From Thermosynechococcaceae cyanobacterium Okahandja (GTDB lineage: Bacteria; Cyanobacteriota; Cyanobacteriia; Thermosynechococcales; Thermosynechococcaceae), in assembly GCA_041530395.1 (NCBI GenBank), contig CP136945.1:124001-188000 (forward strand): 64,000 bases of DNA, in the 5' to 3' direction. The notes beneath the pieces were generated by a model. That model had not been told where the DNA came from, did not search any database, and worked only from the letters and a program-made list of their open reading frames with translations. The position numbers and the translations under genes are program-made. Shown piece after piece: positions 36,181 to 45,504 of this stretch (its first letter is position 1; each line of letters opens with the position of its first letter).

Positions 36181-37455
36181 TTAGAAAATGAACTGAAGTC
36201 TTAGGTGCCATTGTTCCTGAGGGCGGCTTACCACTTCAATCCCCCGCAAAAATTCACGAAAATAAAACCGCTGTTCGGCGGCTGAAAGCTGATACCAAAA
36301 CTGGGGCTGGCTGAGGGTAACCACCAACTGCACCAGATTACTCGGGGGTAATTGAGCTTGCTGATCCTCGAGCCGTGCCCGTTGCGCCTCGAGTTTATAG
36401 CGACGCAGTTGAGCGGTTTCGGCATCTAAGACACCGCTGGCCTCTAGGGTGTGTAAGTGCTCAAGGTGTTGCCGGACTTGGGCGATCGCCGCGCCAAGGT
36501 GGGAGGGGGGCGGCACCACTTGGGCGATCGCGGGGGGAAGGCACTGGCAAATTTCTTGAATCACCGCCTCTAGTGCCCGGTGGTAGGGAATACTGCGGCA
36601 CTTGGGCACTAGGGGACACTTTAGCGGACGCAGATAGGAGTATTGCGGCGCTTGGCGGTAGCCACTGACTTGGGTACGGCCAAAGGGGTGCTGGCAGTGG
36701 CCACACACCACTAACCCTGCGAGGGGATGGGGCGCACTGGCACTACGGCGGGGTAAGGCTCGGTTCCGCCGCAAAAGACGATCCACTTGTGCCGCTTCAT
36801 CGGCTGAGATCAAAGGCGTGTGGGTATGGCGAATCACGGTTTGGCCTTGGTAGCACAGATGGCCGCGATAGACCGGATGGGTCAGCCACCGCCGCGCTGT
36901 GGTGACGCTAATTTTTTTGTGGTGGGCGGTGGCAATAAACCGCACTGCCGCACTGAGGGAGCCGTACAGCAAAAAGTGCTCGACAAAATCCTTTACCACC
37001 ACGGCTGCCGCCCGATCCACCACATAGTGATCTTTACCGCGCCGATAGCCGTAGGGGGCACGCCCGGGAGGCGGCTGGTGCTTGAGGCGGTTGCGGGCAT
37101 GGCCATGGCGCAGCGTTTGGCGGTGCAGTTGCCCCTTCACCTGCTGCCACAGGTTCAGGAGGTGATCCGTCGCCACGGGGCGATCGCTCACATAGCCTTC
37201 GGCTAAGGCAATCACCGTAATGGCTGCAGCTTCCAGTTGCCGCAGGCGCTGGGTGACCTCTGGAATACTGCGACCTAGTACGCTCAAACTGGGCAGTAGC
37301 CAGTAGCCGGGCTGGAGGTGCGCCAGCAGTTGGCGTAGCTGGGGGCGGTGGGGTTCCACATCGACGACCCAGCGATCAATCTCACTGCCCCACTGGGAGG
37401 CCGTCGGTAGCGGTTGCCAGAGGGGATCGACGTACTCGTAGGCAATAATGATCAC
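36181..37455 (-). CDS. Large serine-recombinase-like protein with degenerate catalytic domain
   Basis: A 424-residue protein with the domain order of large serine recombinases. The N-terminal resolvase-like fold has LLPSLSVLGRSIPEVTQRLRQLEAA. A recombinase domain follows (RAPYGYRRGKDHYVVDRAAAVVVKDFVEHFL), then a zinc-ribbon (LAGLVVCGHCQHPFG with a second CPLVPKC pair) and a Leu-rich coiled-coil region (about 330-380). The usual YxRxS nucleophile segment near the start is absent: the protein opens IIIAYEYVDPLWQPLP. Relatives occur in cyanobacteria as a single chromosomal gene. A regulatory or structural DNA-binding role is possible; active recombination is doubtful. It lies between glgA and menC. 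Confidence 0.8.
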   Translation of the reverse strand: MIIIAYEYVDPLWQPLPTASQWGSEIDRWVVDVEPHRPQLRQLLAHLQPGYWLLPSLSVLGRSIPEVTQRLRQLEAAAITVIALAEGYVSDRPVATDHLLNLWQQVKGQLHRQTLRHGHARNRLKHQPPPGRAPYGYRRGKDHYVVDRAAAVVVKDFVEHFLLYGSLSAAVRFIATAHHKKISVTTARRWLTHPVYRGHLCYQGQTVIRHTHTPLISADEAAQVDRLLRRNRALPRRSASAPHPLAGLVVCGHCQHPFGRTQVSGYRQAPQYSYLRPLKCPLVPKCRSIPYHRALEAVIQEICQCLPPAIAQVVPPPSHLGAAIAQVRQHLEHLHTLEASGVLDAETAQLRRYKLEAQRARLEDQQAQLPPSNLVQLVVTLSQPQFWYQLSAAEQRFYFREFLRGIEVVSRPQEQWHLRLQFIF

Positions 37456-37467
37456 CGCAAGTTGGCA

Positions 37468-38898
37468 CTAGGATACGGCAACACCTGTGGGTAGATGGAG
37501 TGGGGGGGTGGGCATCGCCTCCGGTGGTAAGCCATAGATGGAGTTATAGAGGGCATTGTAGGCAAGGGCCGATTTCGTCCAGCTAAAGTCCTGCCGCATT
37601 CCCCGCTGTTGCAATGCTTGCCATTCCGGTTTGTAGCGGAACCCTTCCCAAGCCCGCACAAGGCAAGTATAGAAATCAAGCGGTTCGTAGCGATCAAAAC
37701 AGTAGCCGGTGCCGGTGCCGGCCTCCGGATCGTGGTGAAAAACAGTATCCACAAGGCCACCCGTGCGGCGAACAATCGGGACACAGCCGTAGCGCAGGGC
37801 AATCATTTGGGCAATGCCACAGGGTTCAAAGCGGCTGGGCATGATAAAGGCATCGGAGCCAGCATAGATGCGCCGCGAGAGCACATCACTGTAGAGCAAC
37901 TGAACGCTACAGCGCCCCGGAAAGCGAGAGGCCACTTGCCACATCTGGGTTTCGTAGTAGCGATCGCCCGTGCCCAAGAGCACAAACTGGCTATCGGTAT
38001 AGGCCAAAAAGCGATCCAATACTTGGAGCAGCAGGTCTAGCCCCTTTTGCTCCACCAAGCGGGTCACCATGCCCACCAAAAAGCGCCCCGCATTCACCTC
38101 TAGCCCCAACTCTTCCTGCAACGCCACCTTATTGGCTTTGCGTTTGTCTAGAGTCTCCACGGAAAAGTTTTGTACCAAGGCGCGATCGGTACTCGGGTCA
38201 AACATCTCGGTATCAATGCCGTTGAGGATGCCGGAAAGTTTTCCACTAATAAACGAGAGTAGCCCCTCCAGCTTTTCACCGTACTCTGGCGTTTTAATTT
38301 GCTCAGCGTAGGTGGGCGAAACCGTATTGACGCGATCGGCGTACTGCACGGCTGCCGCCATCGTATTGTGCCCCTGCATGTACCATGGGCACCAAGTCAT
38401 TTGCTCGAGCCGCCAACGCCATGGCCCTTGGTAAGCCAAGTTATGGATGGTAAATACCGTTGTAATATCCGGATCCTGGTGCATCCACACCGGAATCATG
38501 CCCGTATGCCAGTCATGGCAGTGAATAATCTGGGGCTTCCAGTAGTTCCACGCAAACTCTGCCGCACCGTTGGCAAACAGGGTAAAGCGCCAGTCCTCAT
38601 CCTCGCCGTAATAGACCCGACGCGGGTTAAAGCTCGGATGCCCAAACAAATACAGCGGCACATCCGACCCGGGTAAAACCGTTTCATAGACGTGGAACGT
38701 CTGAAACATGGCAAACCCTACCCAAATCGGGTCTTTGGGAATGTCAATCTTATCGGGTAAAAACCCGTAATAGGGCATAAAGATGCGCACATCATGACCC
38801 ATGCGCCGTAATACCTTGGGCAGGGAACCAACGACATCCCCCATCCCCCCCACCTTGGCCAAGGGGGCCGCTTCGGCAGCAACAAATAAAATCCGCAT
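37468..38898 (-). CDS. glgA: Glycogen (starch) synthase, ADP-glucose dependent
   Basis: A 476-residue GT5 glycosyltransferase that extends glycogen from ADP-glucose, storing fixed carbon. The N-terminal ADP-glucose loop is [19 protein letters not shown] (K-x-G-G). The C-terminal half contains [34 protein letters not shown], with the retaining-GT acidic pair. Length is normal. A 137-base gap separates its start from the divergent proA. The gene is followed by the recombinase-like gene 12 bases on. Confidence 0.95.
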   Translation of the reverse strand: MRILFVAAEAAPLAKVGGMGDVVGSLPKVLRRMGHDVRIFMPYYGFLPDKIDIPKDPIWVGFAMFQTFHVYETVLPGSDVPLYLFGHPSFNPRRVYYGEDEDWRFTLFANGAAEFAWNYWKPQIIHCHDWHTGMIPVWMHQDPDITTVFTIHNLAYQGPWRWRLEQMTWCPWYMQGHNTMAAAVQYADRVNTVSPTYAEQIKTPEYGEKLEGLLSFISGKLSGILNGIDTEMFDPSTDRALVQNFSVETLDKRKANKVALQEELGLEVNAGRFLVGMVTRLVEQKGLDLLLQVLDRFLAYTDSQFVLLGTGDRYYETQMWQVASRFPGRCSVQLLYSDVLSRRIYAGSDAFIMPSRFEPCGIAQMIALRYGCVPIVRRTGGLVDTVFHHDPEAGTGTGYCFDRYEPLDFYTCLVRAWEGFRYKPEWQALQQRGMRQDFSWTKSALAYNALYNSIYGLPPEAMPTPPLHLPTGVAVS

Positions 38899-39035
38899 GA
38901 TCCTCCTGAACTTCTACCTTGGGCAATGGTAACGAACTAAACCCTAGGTCAATGTAATTGCCGTTAACCTACCATACCTGTGGGGCAATTTGGCGTAGGA
39001 TCGCTCTAGATAGTTCTTGCAATCTCTCTCCATCT

Positions 39036-40331
39036 ATGCCGGTGACTGAATCTTCCCTTGTTCAGCGGGTGAAAGCGGTTCATGACGCTGCCCGCCTGCT
39101 AGCGCTCCTTGATGCCACAGCGCGTAATCAGGCACTCGAAGCGGTTGCTGCGGCCCTAGAGGCGGCAACCCCAGAGATTTTGGCAGCCAACCGCGCTGAC
39201 TGTGAACAGGCACAGGCCAATGCCCTTAATCCATCCCTTTATGCCCGCCTTGAACTGAGTGAGGCTAAACTGGCCGGGGCGATCGCCGGTCTCCGCCAAG
39301 TGGCTGCCCTGCCGGATCCCCTCGGGCAGCGACAACTACACCGACAGTTGGATGAGGGGTTAATCCTGAGCCGGATCACCTGCCCCCTTGGGGTGCTCGG
39401 GGTGATCTTTGAAGCCCGCCCCGATGCGGTGATGCAAATTACGGCTCTCGCGATTAAATCAGGCAATGGTGCCATTCTGAAAGGGGGGCAAGAGGCCAGT
39501 CGTTCTTGCCAAGCCATTATGCAGGCCATTCAGCAGGGTTTAGCCAAGTCTGCCGTGCCCTCCGAGGCGATCGCCCTGTTAATGCGGCGCGCCGAAATTA
39601 CCGAACTCCTGCAACTAGACCAGTGGGTCGATTTAATCATTCCCCGTGGCTCGAACGGATTTGTCCGCTACATTCAAAACAATACTCGCATCCCCGTGCT
39701 CGGCCATGCCGATGGCCTCTGTCACTTGTACGTGGATGTTGCCGCAGACTTGGACAAGGCCATTGCCATTACGGTTGATGCCAAAACCCAGTATCCCGCT
39801 GCCTGCAACGCCATTGAAACGCTGCTGGTACACCGGGGCATTGCCGATGACTTTTTACCCAACGTCGCCGCCGCGCTCACCCAAGCAGGGGTGGAACTGC
39901 GGGGGGATGCCATTGCCTGCCATCTGGTGCCCATGTCCCTTGCCAGCGAAGCCGACTGGGCCACCGAGTATTGCGATCGCATCCTTGCCATTAAAGTGGT
40001 GCCCAACCTAGAGGCGGCTCTTGAGCATATTGCCACCTACGGCTCGGGCCACACCGAAGCCATTGTCACCGAAGACCCAGCGACCGCCGCACGGTTTTTA
40101 CAGGAAGTGGATGCCGCCGGTGTCTTTCATAACTGCTCTACCCGCTTTGCCGATGGCTTTCGCTACGGTTTTGGCGCTGAAGTGGGCATTAGCACCCATA
40201 AGCTCCCTCCCCGGGGGCCTGTCGGTCTAGAGGGGCTGGTGACCTATAAGTATCAACTGGTGGGCAACGGGCATATTGTCGCGGATTACAGCGGCGCAGG
40301 AGCCAAGCCCTTTCAGCATCGGGACATCTAA
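39036..40331 (+). CDS. proA: Gamma-glutamyl phosphate reductase
   Basis: A 431-residue enzyme of proline synthesis that reduces gamma-glutamyl phosphate to the semialdehyde. The signature [35 protein letters not shown] (about residues 110-145), the catalytic Cys in [18 protein letters not shown], and the C-terminal [10 protein letters not shown] are present. I choose the ATG at 39036 ([19 protein letters not shown]) over the longer frame. Divergent from glgA. The following AT-rich ATPase gene begins 53 bases after its stop. Confidence 0.95.
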   Translation: MPVTESSLVQRVKAVHDAARLLALLDATARNQALEAVAAALEAATPEILAANRADCEQAQANALNPSLYARLELSEAKLAGAIAGLRQVAALPDPLGQRQLHRQLDEGLILSRITCPLGVLGVIFEARPDAVMQITALAIKSGNGAILKGGQEASRSCQAIMQAIQQGLAKSAVPSEAIALLMRRAEITELLQLDQWVDLIIPRGSNGFVRYIQNNTRIPVLGHADGLCHLYVDVAADLDKAIAITVDAKTQYPAACNAIETLLVHRGIADDFLPNVAAALTQAGVELRGDAIACHLVPMSLASEADWATEYCDRILAIKVVPNLEAALEHIATYGSGHTEAIVTEDPATAARFLQEVDAAGVFHNCSTRFADGFRYGFGAEVGISTHKLPPRGPVGLEGLVTYKYQLVGNGHIVADYSGAGAKPFQHRDI

Positions 40332-40384
40332 TAATTGTGATAATTGTGCTACTGCAAATTTTGAGACACCAATTCAATTAATCG

Positions 40385-41440
40385 ATGCTCAGTAATCTAA
40401 AAATTAAAAATTTTACAGTTTTTCCAAGTGCAGATCTTCAGTTTTCTAAGCACTTGAATGTAATTGTTGGAGAAAATGGTTCAGGGAAGACGCACATTCT
40501 TAAAATTGTCTATTCGGCACTTGCAACTAGCTGGGAAGAAAGCCGTAAGCCAACAAGTAGTGCTCCAACAAAAGCCTTAATGCAAACTCGTTTGGCTGAA
40601 AAGCTTGTAAACGTTTTTCGACCTGAATCTCTTGGGCGACTTGCCAGACGGAAGCAAGGGCGTGAGAGATGTGAGGTTAAGCTTGCATTTGAAGATTCTC
40701 GATTTGATTTTAAATTTAGTTTCTCTACTAGTAGTAAAACTGAAGTTCAATTAGATCAAGTTCCAGAAGCTTGGCTTGAAAAATCACCAGTTTATATTCC
40801 AACTCGTGAACTACTTAGTATTTTCCCAAACTTCGTTTCAGTGTACGAAGGTCATTATCTTGAATTTGAAGAGACGTGGCGAGACACTTGCATACTTCTA
40901 GGCGCTCCTTTACAGAGGGGATCTAGAGAGAAAAAAATACAGGAACTTTTGACTCCAATTGAACAAGCAATGGGTGGCTCAATTGAGCTAGATAAAAATG
41001 GACGCTTTTACTTAAAAAATGAACGAGGTCGATTTGAGATGCCGCTTGTTGCAGAAGGGCAGCGTAAATTGGCAATGCTGGCACGTTTGATTGCAACTGG
41101 CACATTAATAGAAAAAGGTTTCTTATTTTGGGATGAACCTGAAGCGAATCTCAATCCAGTCCTTATTAAGGAAGTCGCTCAGAGTATTGTGAATCTAAGC
41201 AAAACAGGTATTCAAGTATTTCTTGCTACTCATAGTTTATTTTTGCTACGCGAACTCGAGATATTGATGAATGATGAAAAGAATCCTGAATTCAGCACTC
41301 GATTCTTTGGATTACATTTTTCTGATGATGGCGTTGTGGTTCAGCAAGGAGATTCAATCGACGAAATTGGAGATATTAAAGCACTTGATGAAGAGCTTGC
41401 TCAATCTGATCGCTTTATCCATTGCGGAGCATCATTATGA
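40385..41440 (+). CDS. ABC-type AAA ATPase (AAA_15/AAA_21 class), probable defence ATPase
   Basis: A 351-residue SMC/ABC-like ATPase. Walker A is [13 protein letters not shown] (residues about 29-41). The ABC signature region is [12 protein letters not shown] (about 222-233), Walker B is [13 protein letters not shown] (about 245-257) and the H-loop is [14 protein letters not shown] (about 277-290). A helical insert lies between Walker A and the signature. It lacks the TOPRIM nuclease of OLD proteins. Its composition is clearly more AT-rich than proA and the porin gene beside it, suggesting transfer. It overlaps the next gene by ATGA, a coupling commonly seen in ATPase-plus-effector antiphage systems. 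The defence role is inference. Confidence 0.75.
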   Translation: MLSNLKIKNFTVFPSADLQFSKHLNVIVGENGSGKTHILKIVYSALATSWEESRKPTSSAPTKALMQTRLAEKLVNVFRPESLGRLARRKQGRERCEVKLAFEDSRFDFKFSFSTSSKTEVQLDQVPEAWLEKSPVYIPTRELLSIFPNFVSVYEGHYLEFEETWRDTCILLGAPLQRGSREKKIQELLTPIEQAMGGSIELDKNGRFYLKNERGRFEMPLVAEGQRKLAMLARLIATGTLIEKGFLFWDEPEANLNPVLIKEVAQSIVNLSKTGIQVFLATHSLFLLRELEILMNDEKNPEFSTRFFGLHFSDDGVVVQQGDSIDEIGDIKALDEELAQSDRFIHCGASL

Positions 41441-41961
41441 TTGATGTTAAAAACATTAAAATTGATAGCTTAAGCTTTACTTTTCCACCCTCATGGAAGG
41501 CTTGTAAGTATGATGGGTGGGCTTTTTATCGCAATCAGTTTTCTAGGATGTGGTCTGGAATTAAGGCAGTTGATCTTATTGCAATTGATGGTCAAAATAT
41601 ATGGCTTATTGAAGCCAAGGATTACAGACAGAGCACTCGGACAAAATCTATAGATTTAGCTGATGAGGTGGCAAAAAAAGTTTTCTGTACGCTGGCAGCC
41701 ATGTTGCCTGCTAAAGTTAATGCATCAGATACATCTGAAAGGGATTTTGCTGAAGAGGTTACAAATGCTCAAAAATTGCGTGTCGTTTTACATCTTGAAC
41801 AACCAGTAAAATCTTCAAAGCTGTTTCCGCGTGCTATTGATCCCTCAAAGGTACAGCTTAAATTAAGAGGGATAATCAAGCCAATTGATCCCCATCCAAT
41901 GGTCGTTGAATCTGCTCAAATGCAAGGTCTGGCTTGGGCAGTTGATGTGGCAAGACGTTGA
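41437..41961 (+). CDS. PD-(D/E)xK-like protein partnered with the AAA ATPase
   Basis: A 174-residue protein I cannot place in a named family. The segment [22 protein letters not shown] (about residues 45-66) has the arrangement Asp, hydrophobic strand, Glu-x-Lys of the PD-(D/E)xK nuclease fold. The remainder is alpha/beta with a helical middle ([18 protein letters not shown]). The ATG at 41437 overlaps the ATPase stop by 4 bases; a slightly longer frame from 41422 is less likely. AT-rich like its partner. The simplest hypothesis is an effector nuclease controlled by the ATPase. A terminator for the convergent porin gene follows. Confidence 0.6.
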   Translation: MIDVKNIKIDSLSFTFPPSWKACKYDGWAFYRNQFSRMWSGIKAVDLIAIDGQNIWLIEAKDYRQSTRTKSIDLADEVAKKVFCTLAAMLPAKVNASDTSERDFAEEVTNAQKLRVVLHLEQPVKSSKLFPRAIDPSKVQLKLRGIIKPIDPHPMVVESAQMQGLAWAVDVARR

Positions 41962-41970
41962 GGAAAGACT

Positions 41971-42012
41971 GCAAAAAATAATAGAAAACCCCGCCACGAT
42001 CGCGGGCGGGGC
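41971..42012 (-). terminator. Rho-independent terminator of the porin gene
   Basis: On the minus strand, CCCCGCC pairs with GGCGGGG around a 9-base loop containing CGATCG, followed by TTTTCTATTATTTTTT. It lies 30 bases after the porin stop. The T-run is only on the minus strand. Confidence 0.85.
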
Positions 42013-42041
42013 TGCCAAATTCGTTGTTGAGCTGCTCGTGA

Positions 42042-43856
42042 TTAGAAAGTAAACGTGGTGCGTACTACCCCCAAAACAATGGGGGCATTGTTGCTGTTGC
42101 TGTTGGGGTTCACCAGCGCAATAATCCCCGGGGTGACGGCAATATTGGGTGAGAGGCGGAAGCGGTATAGCCCTTCAATGTGGTAAGAGTTAAAGGCTGT
42201 TGAAGGGGCAAACCCACCAAAGGTATTGCTGACGCTAATGGTTTGGGGTGGCTGGCCAAAGATAAGTCCTAAAACATCGCCTTTTTGCCAGATGTCGGGC
42301 ACGGCGGCACTGATGGCCCAGTTTAAGACCTCGGCATTGCGAGCGCCCGCTGTAAAGTCTGCCGCGTTTTGGACAGCGCGAACATCAGAGTAGCCCACCC
42401 AGCCAGCGACATTAAACTTCTGGATGGGCCGGTAGGTAAACTGAAAACCAAAGCTATCCGCCGCCGTATTGCGATCGTTGACACCGGTCGGGTTCGCCGC
42501 TGACCCTGCAAAACCGCTGCTGCCGGTGCCACCTGCAATGTTAGTGCCAAAGGAACGAACGTAGGTCACCCCAAGCGCTAGGTTTTTAACCGGTCGAATA
42601 TCGAGTTGGGCAAGGGCAGCATAAGCACCGTTAAAAAAGCCGTTATCATTCCCTAGGGCATTGTTAGGGCCAGCAGGGTTGGTTGACCGATCAAAGGGTA
42701 CGCCCGCCCGCGGTGCTTGATAACTAACGTTAAAGTCCAACCCGGTGCCGCGTTCCTTGTTTTCAAGGATCTTATAGCGTAGGGATAGCCCCGCTCCGCC
42801 GCCACCAATGCGGTAAATAGGGTTAAACCGACCAAAGCGGGTTATTGAGCCAGTTTCATCGGATTGTAGCAGTGGGTTAAAAACAAAGACGTTTTTATCA
42901 AAGTTACCGGCAAATGCATCAAAGGCAAGGAAGAGGCGATCGCCAATGGGCGTGCGGTAGTACAGGTCATCTAGCCCAAAGGCACCGCCGGTATTGGTGT
43001 CATAGCTTAAGCGCGCCATGTTGGTGCCGGTCACTGCCTGATAGGCGGGCATATTGGCAGCTTGCAGCCGCACCCGCAACACATCCCTGCCGTAAAAACT
43101 GGTGTCAAAGTTAAAGCGGGCACGGTAAGTAAACACTGGGTTGTCGTTAATACTAGGACCACTGCCCGGTGCTGGCACCGCAACATCCCCCGTCAAGACA
43201 TCAGAGAGGCTAAACAGCACCGAACTGCGCAATACCGTCATCGTGGCAAACTGAGTGGCTTCAAGGTTAGCCACCCGCCCTTCTAAGTTCGTGACCCGCC
43301 CCTTAATCAGAGCTAATTCGCTGGCAAATTCCTGCATCAGCCGTTGCAGGGTCGCCAAATCTTCCTTCGTGGCAAAGCGATCGCTCACCACATCTAAGCA
43401 GGCATTCAACGCCGCTGCCATTTCATAGCGCGTAGCGGCACGGTTACCGCGGAAGGTGCCATCGGGGTAGCCCGCAATACAGCCGTATTTTTCCACTAGG
43501 GAGGCTAAGGCTTGGTAGGCCCAATCGGTAGGACGCACATCCGAAAGCTGGTTCACAGAAGTCACTTGCGGCAAGGTGCGCCGGATACCAAGGCTCCCCT
43601 CTTGGGTGGTCGATGAAACAATGGGGGCACTAGCGTCTAATTCTGCAACGGCGGGCACAGAAGCAATTTCGCGGCGATTTTGGGCCATCAGCCTGAGGGG
43701 TGCCGCAGCTTGTTGATTTTCCATTTCAATATGCTCTACCAAATGCGGCAAAGCACTATCCAAGCTATATTGAAACTCATTTGCAGCTAATGCCGATGAT
43801 GCCCAACCTGCCGGAGCCACTGCTAGCCCTAGCCAAACCCATAGTGGTCGCGCCAT
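42042..43856 (-). CDS. SLH-domain OprB-type outer-membrane porin
   Basis: A 604-residue cyanobacterial porin. An N-terminal signal peptide is visible (hydrophobic VWLGLAVAPAGWASSALA, cleavage probably after ALA near residue 24). An SLH domain at about residues 98-160 (LSDVRPTDWAYQALASLVEKYGCIAGYPDGTFRG) anchors it to peptidoglycan. A short coiled-coil follows (about 165-200, with ATKEDLATLQRLMQEFASELALIKGRV), then the OprB beta-barrel ending VLGVVRTTFTF with the usual terminal Phe. Such porins take up inorganic ions or small solutes. The upstream region carries an NtcA-type promoter, suggesting control by nitrogen status. Confidence 0.92.
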   Translation of the reverse strand: MARPLWVWLGLAVAPAGWASSALAANEFQYSLDSALPHLVEHIEMENQQAAAPLRLMAQNRREIASVPAVAELDASAPIVSSTTQEGSLGIRRTLPQVTSVNQLSDVRPTDWAYQALASLVEKYGCIAGYPDGTFRGNRAATRYEMAAALNACLDVVSDRFATKEDLATLQRLMQEFASELALIKGRVTNLEGRVANLEATQFATMTVLRSSVLFSLSDVLTGDVAVPAPGSGPSINDNPVFTYRARFNFDTSFYGRDVLRVRLQAANMPAYQAVTGTNMARLSYDTNTGGAFGLDDLYYRTPIGDRLFLAFDAFAGNFDKNVFVFNPLLQSDETGSITRFGRFNPIYRIGGGGAGLSLRYKILENKERGTGLDFNVSYQAPRAGVPFDRSTNPAGPNNALGNDNGFFNGAYAALAQLDIRPVKNLALGVTYVRSFGTNIAGGTGSSGFAGSAANPTGVNDRNTAADSFGFQFTYRPIQKFNVAGWVGYSDVRAVQNAADFTAGARNAEVLNWAISAAVPDIWQKGDVLGLIFGQPPQTISVSNTFGGFAPSTAFNSYHIEGLYRFRLSPNIAVTPGIIALVNPNSNSNNAPIVLGVVRTTFTF

Positions 43857-43904
43857 AATTCACTCCTCAAGCAATGTTCTGTTGTATCTAGCAACCTCAA
43901 AGAA

Positions 43905-43946
43905 ACTTTAGTAGGCGGGATCTGGCAAACAGGTAATACCTGTTAC
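43905..43946 (-). promoter_or_regulatory. NtcA-activated-type promoter of the porin gene
   Basis: On the minus strand the sequence GTA-ACAGGTAT-TAC (43933-43946) matches the NtcA consensus GTAN8TAC. It is followed by exactly 22 bases and then TAAAGT (43905-43910), which matches the TAN3T -10 element. This spacing is the known architecture of NtcA class II promoters. The box also contains the perfect inverted repeat AACAGGT-N3-ACCTGTT. The porin ATG is 49 bases downstream of the -10 element. Confidence 0.7.
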
Positions 43947-44191
43947 CACACGTTAGAGGGCAGCAAACAGCTCCCCCTCGATCCATGAAAATGAGGAGAT
44001 AATTCGCAGCAAGTTCATTGAGGGTGAACAGAGTTAATTCTGTTCTTTGCTCTTCTTAGTGTTGATCAAATGCAAATGAAAGTCAACTAATTATTGATGC
44101 ATTGTGCCAGTTAAAGGGGCGACACACCGGAGTCTTGCCTTGGTATGCTGTGAGAAGTAATCCTTACCGCGGCCTCTGAGTACGCTTAGCG
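43947..44191. other. Intergenic region between porin and radC
   Basis: No gene is visible. It contains one perfect inverted repeat, GAACAGA-N6-TCTGTTC (44026-44045), that could be an operator or weak hairpin. The arms are not a recognised cyanobacterial LexA box. The radC promoter should be in the last 100 bases but is not clear. Confidence 0.5.
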
Positions 44192-44938
44192 ATGTCCTAC
44201 TCATTGCGTGTGACTGACCTCCCCATGGGCGATCGCCCGCGGGAGAAGCTCTTGAGTCATGGGGCACGTTATCTGAGTTCTGCCGAGTTACTAGCGATTT
44301 TGTTGGGGACAGGGCAAGGGCCGGGTAAGCTTTCAGCAATTGGTTTAGGGCAGTTTATTCTGAAGCACTTGGCAGAGGGCAATGGTGAAGCGGGGGATGC
44401 CGTGAGTCGCTTGCGGGACATTACGCCGGAAGAACTCATGGCCATTCCGGGGGTTGGTCCGGCCAAGGCCACGACCATTTTGGCAGCGGTTGAACTGGGG
44501 AAGCGAGTCTTTCAAGCACGGCCTGCGGAGCAAACCCTAATTAGCGATCCGGCCTTGGCAGCGGCGGCGCTCGGTGCCGACCTAATGTGGCAACCCACCG
44601 AGCGCTTTGCGGTGCTACTGCTAGACGTGCGGCATCGTCTGTTGGGCAGTTACGTGATTAGTGTGGGCACGGCAACGGAAACCCTTGCCCATCCGCGGGA
44701 AATTTTTCGCGAAGCCGTTCGCCGCAATGCCAGTCGGCTGATCATTGCCCACAACCATCCTTCGGGCAACTTACAGGCCAGTCAGGCGGATCTTGAGCTC
44801 ACTAAGCAGATTCTGCAAGCGGGTCAACTGATGGGCATTCCGGTGCTGGATCACCTCATTTTGGGGAATGGTGACTACAGTAGTTTGCGCGAGTGTACCC
44901 AACTGTGGGACACCTATCCCCAAGGGGATGCGGTCTAG
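44192..44938 (+). CDS. radC: RadC-like JAB/MPN-domain protein
   Basis: A 248-residue RadC-family protein, annotated historically as a DNA-repair protein though its activity is unresolved. The N-terminal helix-hairpin-helix contains [22 protein letters not shown]. The C-terminal JAB1/MPN metal site is [18 protein letters not shown], with the preceding Glu in [16 protein letters not shown]. The ATG at 44192 gives [21 protein letters not shown], a standard start. The next gene on the opposite strand, petL-like, begins 103 bases further on and ends 11 bases after the radC stop. Confidence 0.92.
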   Translation: MSYSLRVTDLPMGDRPREKLLSHGARYLSSAELLAILLGTGQGPGKLSAIGLGQFILKHLAEGNGEAGDAVSRLRDITPEELMAIPGVGPAKATTILAAVELGKRVFQARPAEQTLISDPALAAAALGADLMWQPTERFAVLLLDVRHRLLGSYVISVGTATETLAHPREIFREAVRRNASRLIIAHNHPSGNLQASQADLELTKQILQAGQLMGIPVLDHLILGNGDYSSLRECTQLWDTYPQGDAV

Positions 44939-44948
44939 TTGCGCGAGC

Positions 44949-45041
44949 CTAGATCAGTTTGACACTGCGAAGAGCATAAAACAGGATAACGGCCAAGGCA
45001 ATGGCTCCAGCCACGACCACACTATACAGAACAATACCCAT
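44949..45041 (-). CDS. petL: Cytochrome b6f complex subunit PetL (30 residues)
   Basis: A very short minus-strand gene: ATG at 45041 with a good AGGAGA ribosome binding site 9 bases before it, and TAG at 44949. The product is one hydrophobic helix, MGIVLYSVVVAGAIALAVI then LFYALRSVKLI. The ending xSxKLI after a single transmembrane helix matches the PetL subunit of the b6f complex, which stabilises the dimer. The length (30) is right for PetL. Other single-helix subunits (PetM, PetN, PsbX) end differently. The name rests on this pattern alone. Confidence 0.65.
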   Translation of the reverse strand: MGIVLYSVVVAGAIALAVILFYALRSVKLI

Positions 45042-45103
45042 AGTCTTTTCTCCTCTGCAGCTTCAGCCGTTATCTTAAATGGTCTTAGGTCGTCTTGATG
45101 GTT

Positions 45104-45439
45104 TTAAGCGGTGCCCACAAAGCTAATGTCGCTAAAGCGCTTCTGGGCTTCGGATACGGGACGGTTTTTGCCTTCTTCTTGCCAGTAGTTAATAATCTCG
45201 GTGGCGCGATTCAACAGTTCAATGCGTTCGGCTTCTGAAATCCATGATTTACTTTCTAGCTCAGCCTTCAGGAGTTCCCAAGCATCGGTGCGTGGCCAGA
45301 AAAAGTAAGAGGTGAGGGGGCTAGTACCCTTGCCCACCACTTGATCGACCGCGATCGCCACATCTTTTTCTAACCAGAGCACTCTAAGGGTGAAGCGGGA
45401 CAACTGGAACCTCCCAAGCGCGTTTTGAATATAGACCAT
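45104..45439 (-). CDS. Ribosomal protein PSRP-3/Ycf65
   Basis: A 111-residue protein of the plastid-specific ribosomal protein 3 (Ycf65) family, a small-subunit ribosomal component of cyanobacteria and plastids. The core [17 protein letters not shown], then [18 protein letters not shown], is diagnostic, followed by [25 protein letters not shown]. The start ATG at 45439 is accepted although the first 15 residues ([15 protein letters not shown]) vary in the family. It is encoded divergently from the HAD-type gene, with 65 bases between, and upstream of petL on the same strand. Confidence 0.88.
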   Translation of the reverse strand: MVYIQNALGRFQLSRFTLRVLWLEKDVAIAVDQVVGKGTSPLTSYFFWPRTDAWELLKAELESKSWISEAERIELLNRATEIINYWQEEGKNRPVSEAQKRFSDISFVGTA

Positions 45440-45504
45440 CTTTTATAATAGCGAATTAGTTCAAAGTCTTACAAGTTCTTTCTACACCCTCGGGGAGCCT
45501 GAAC

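Noticed and set aside
44026-44045. LexA (SOS) operator upstream of radC
   Set aside because: The inverted repeat GAACAGA-N6-TCTGTTC does not match the cyanobacterial LexA consensus and its distance from radC is large.
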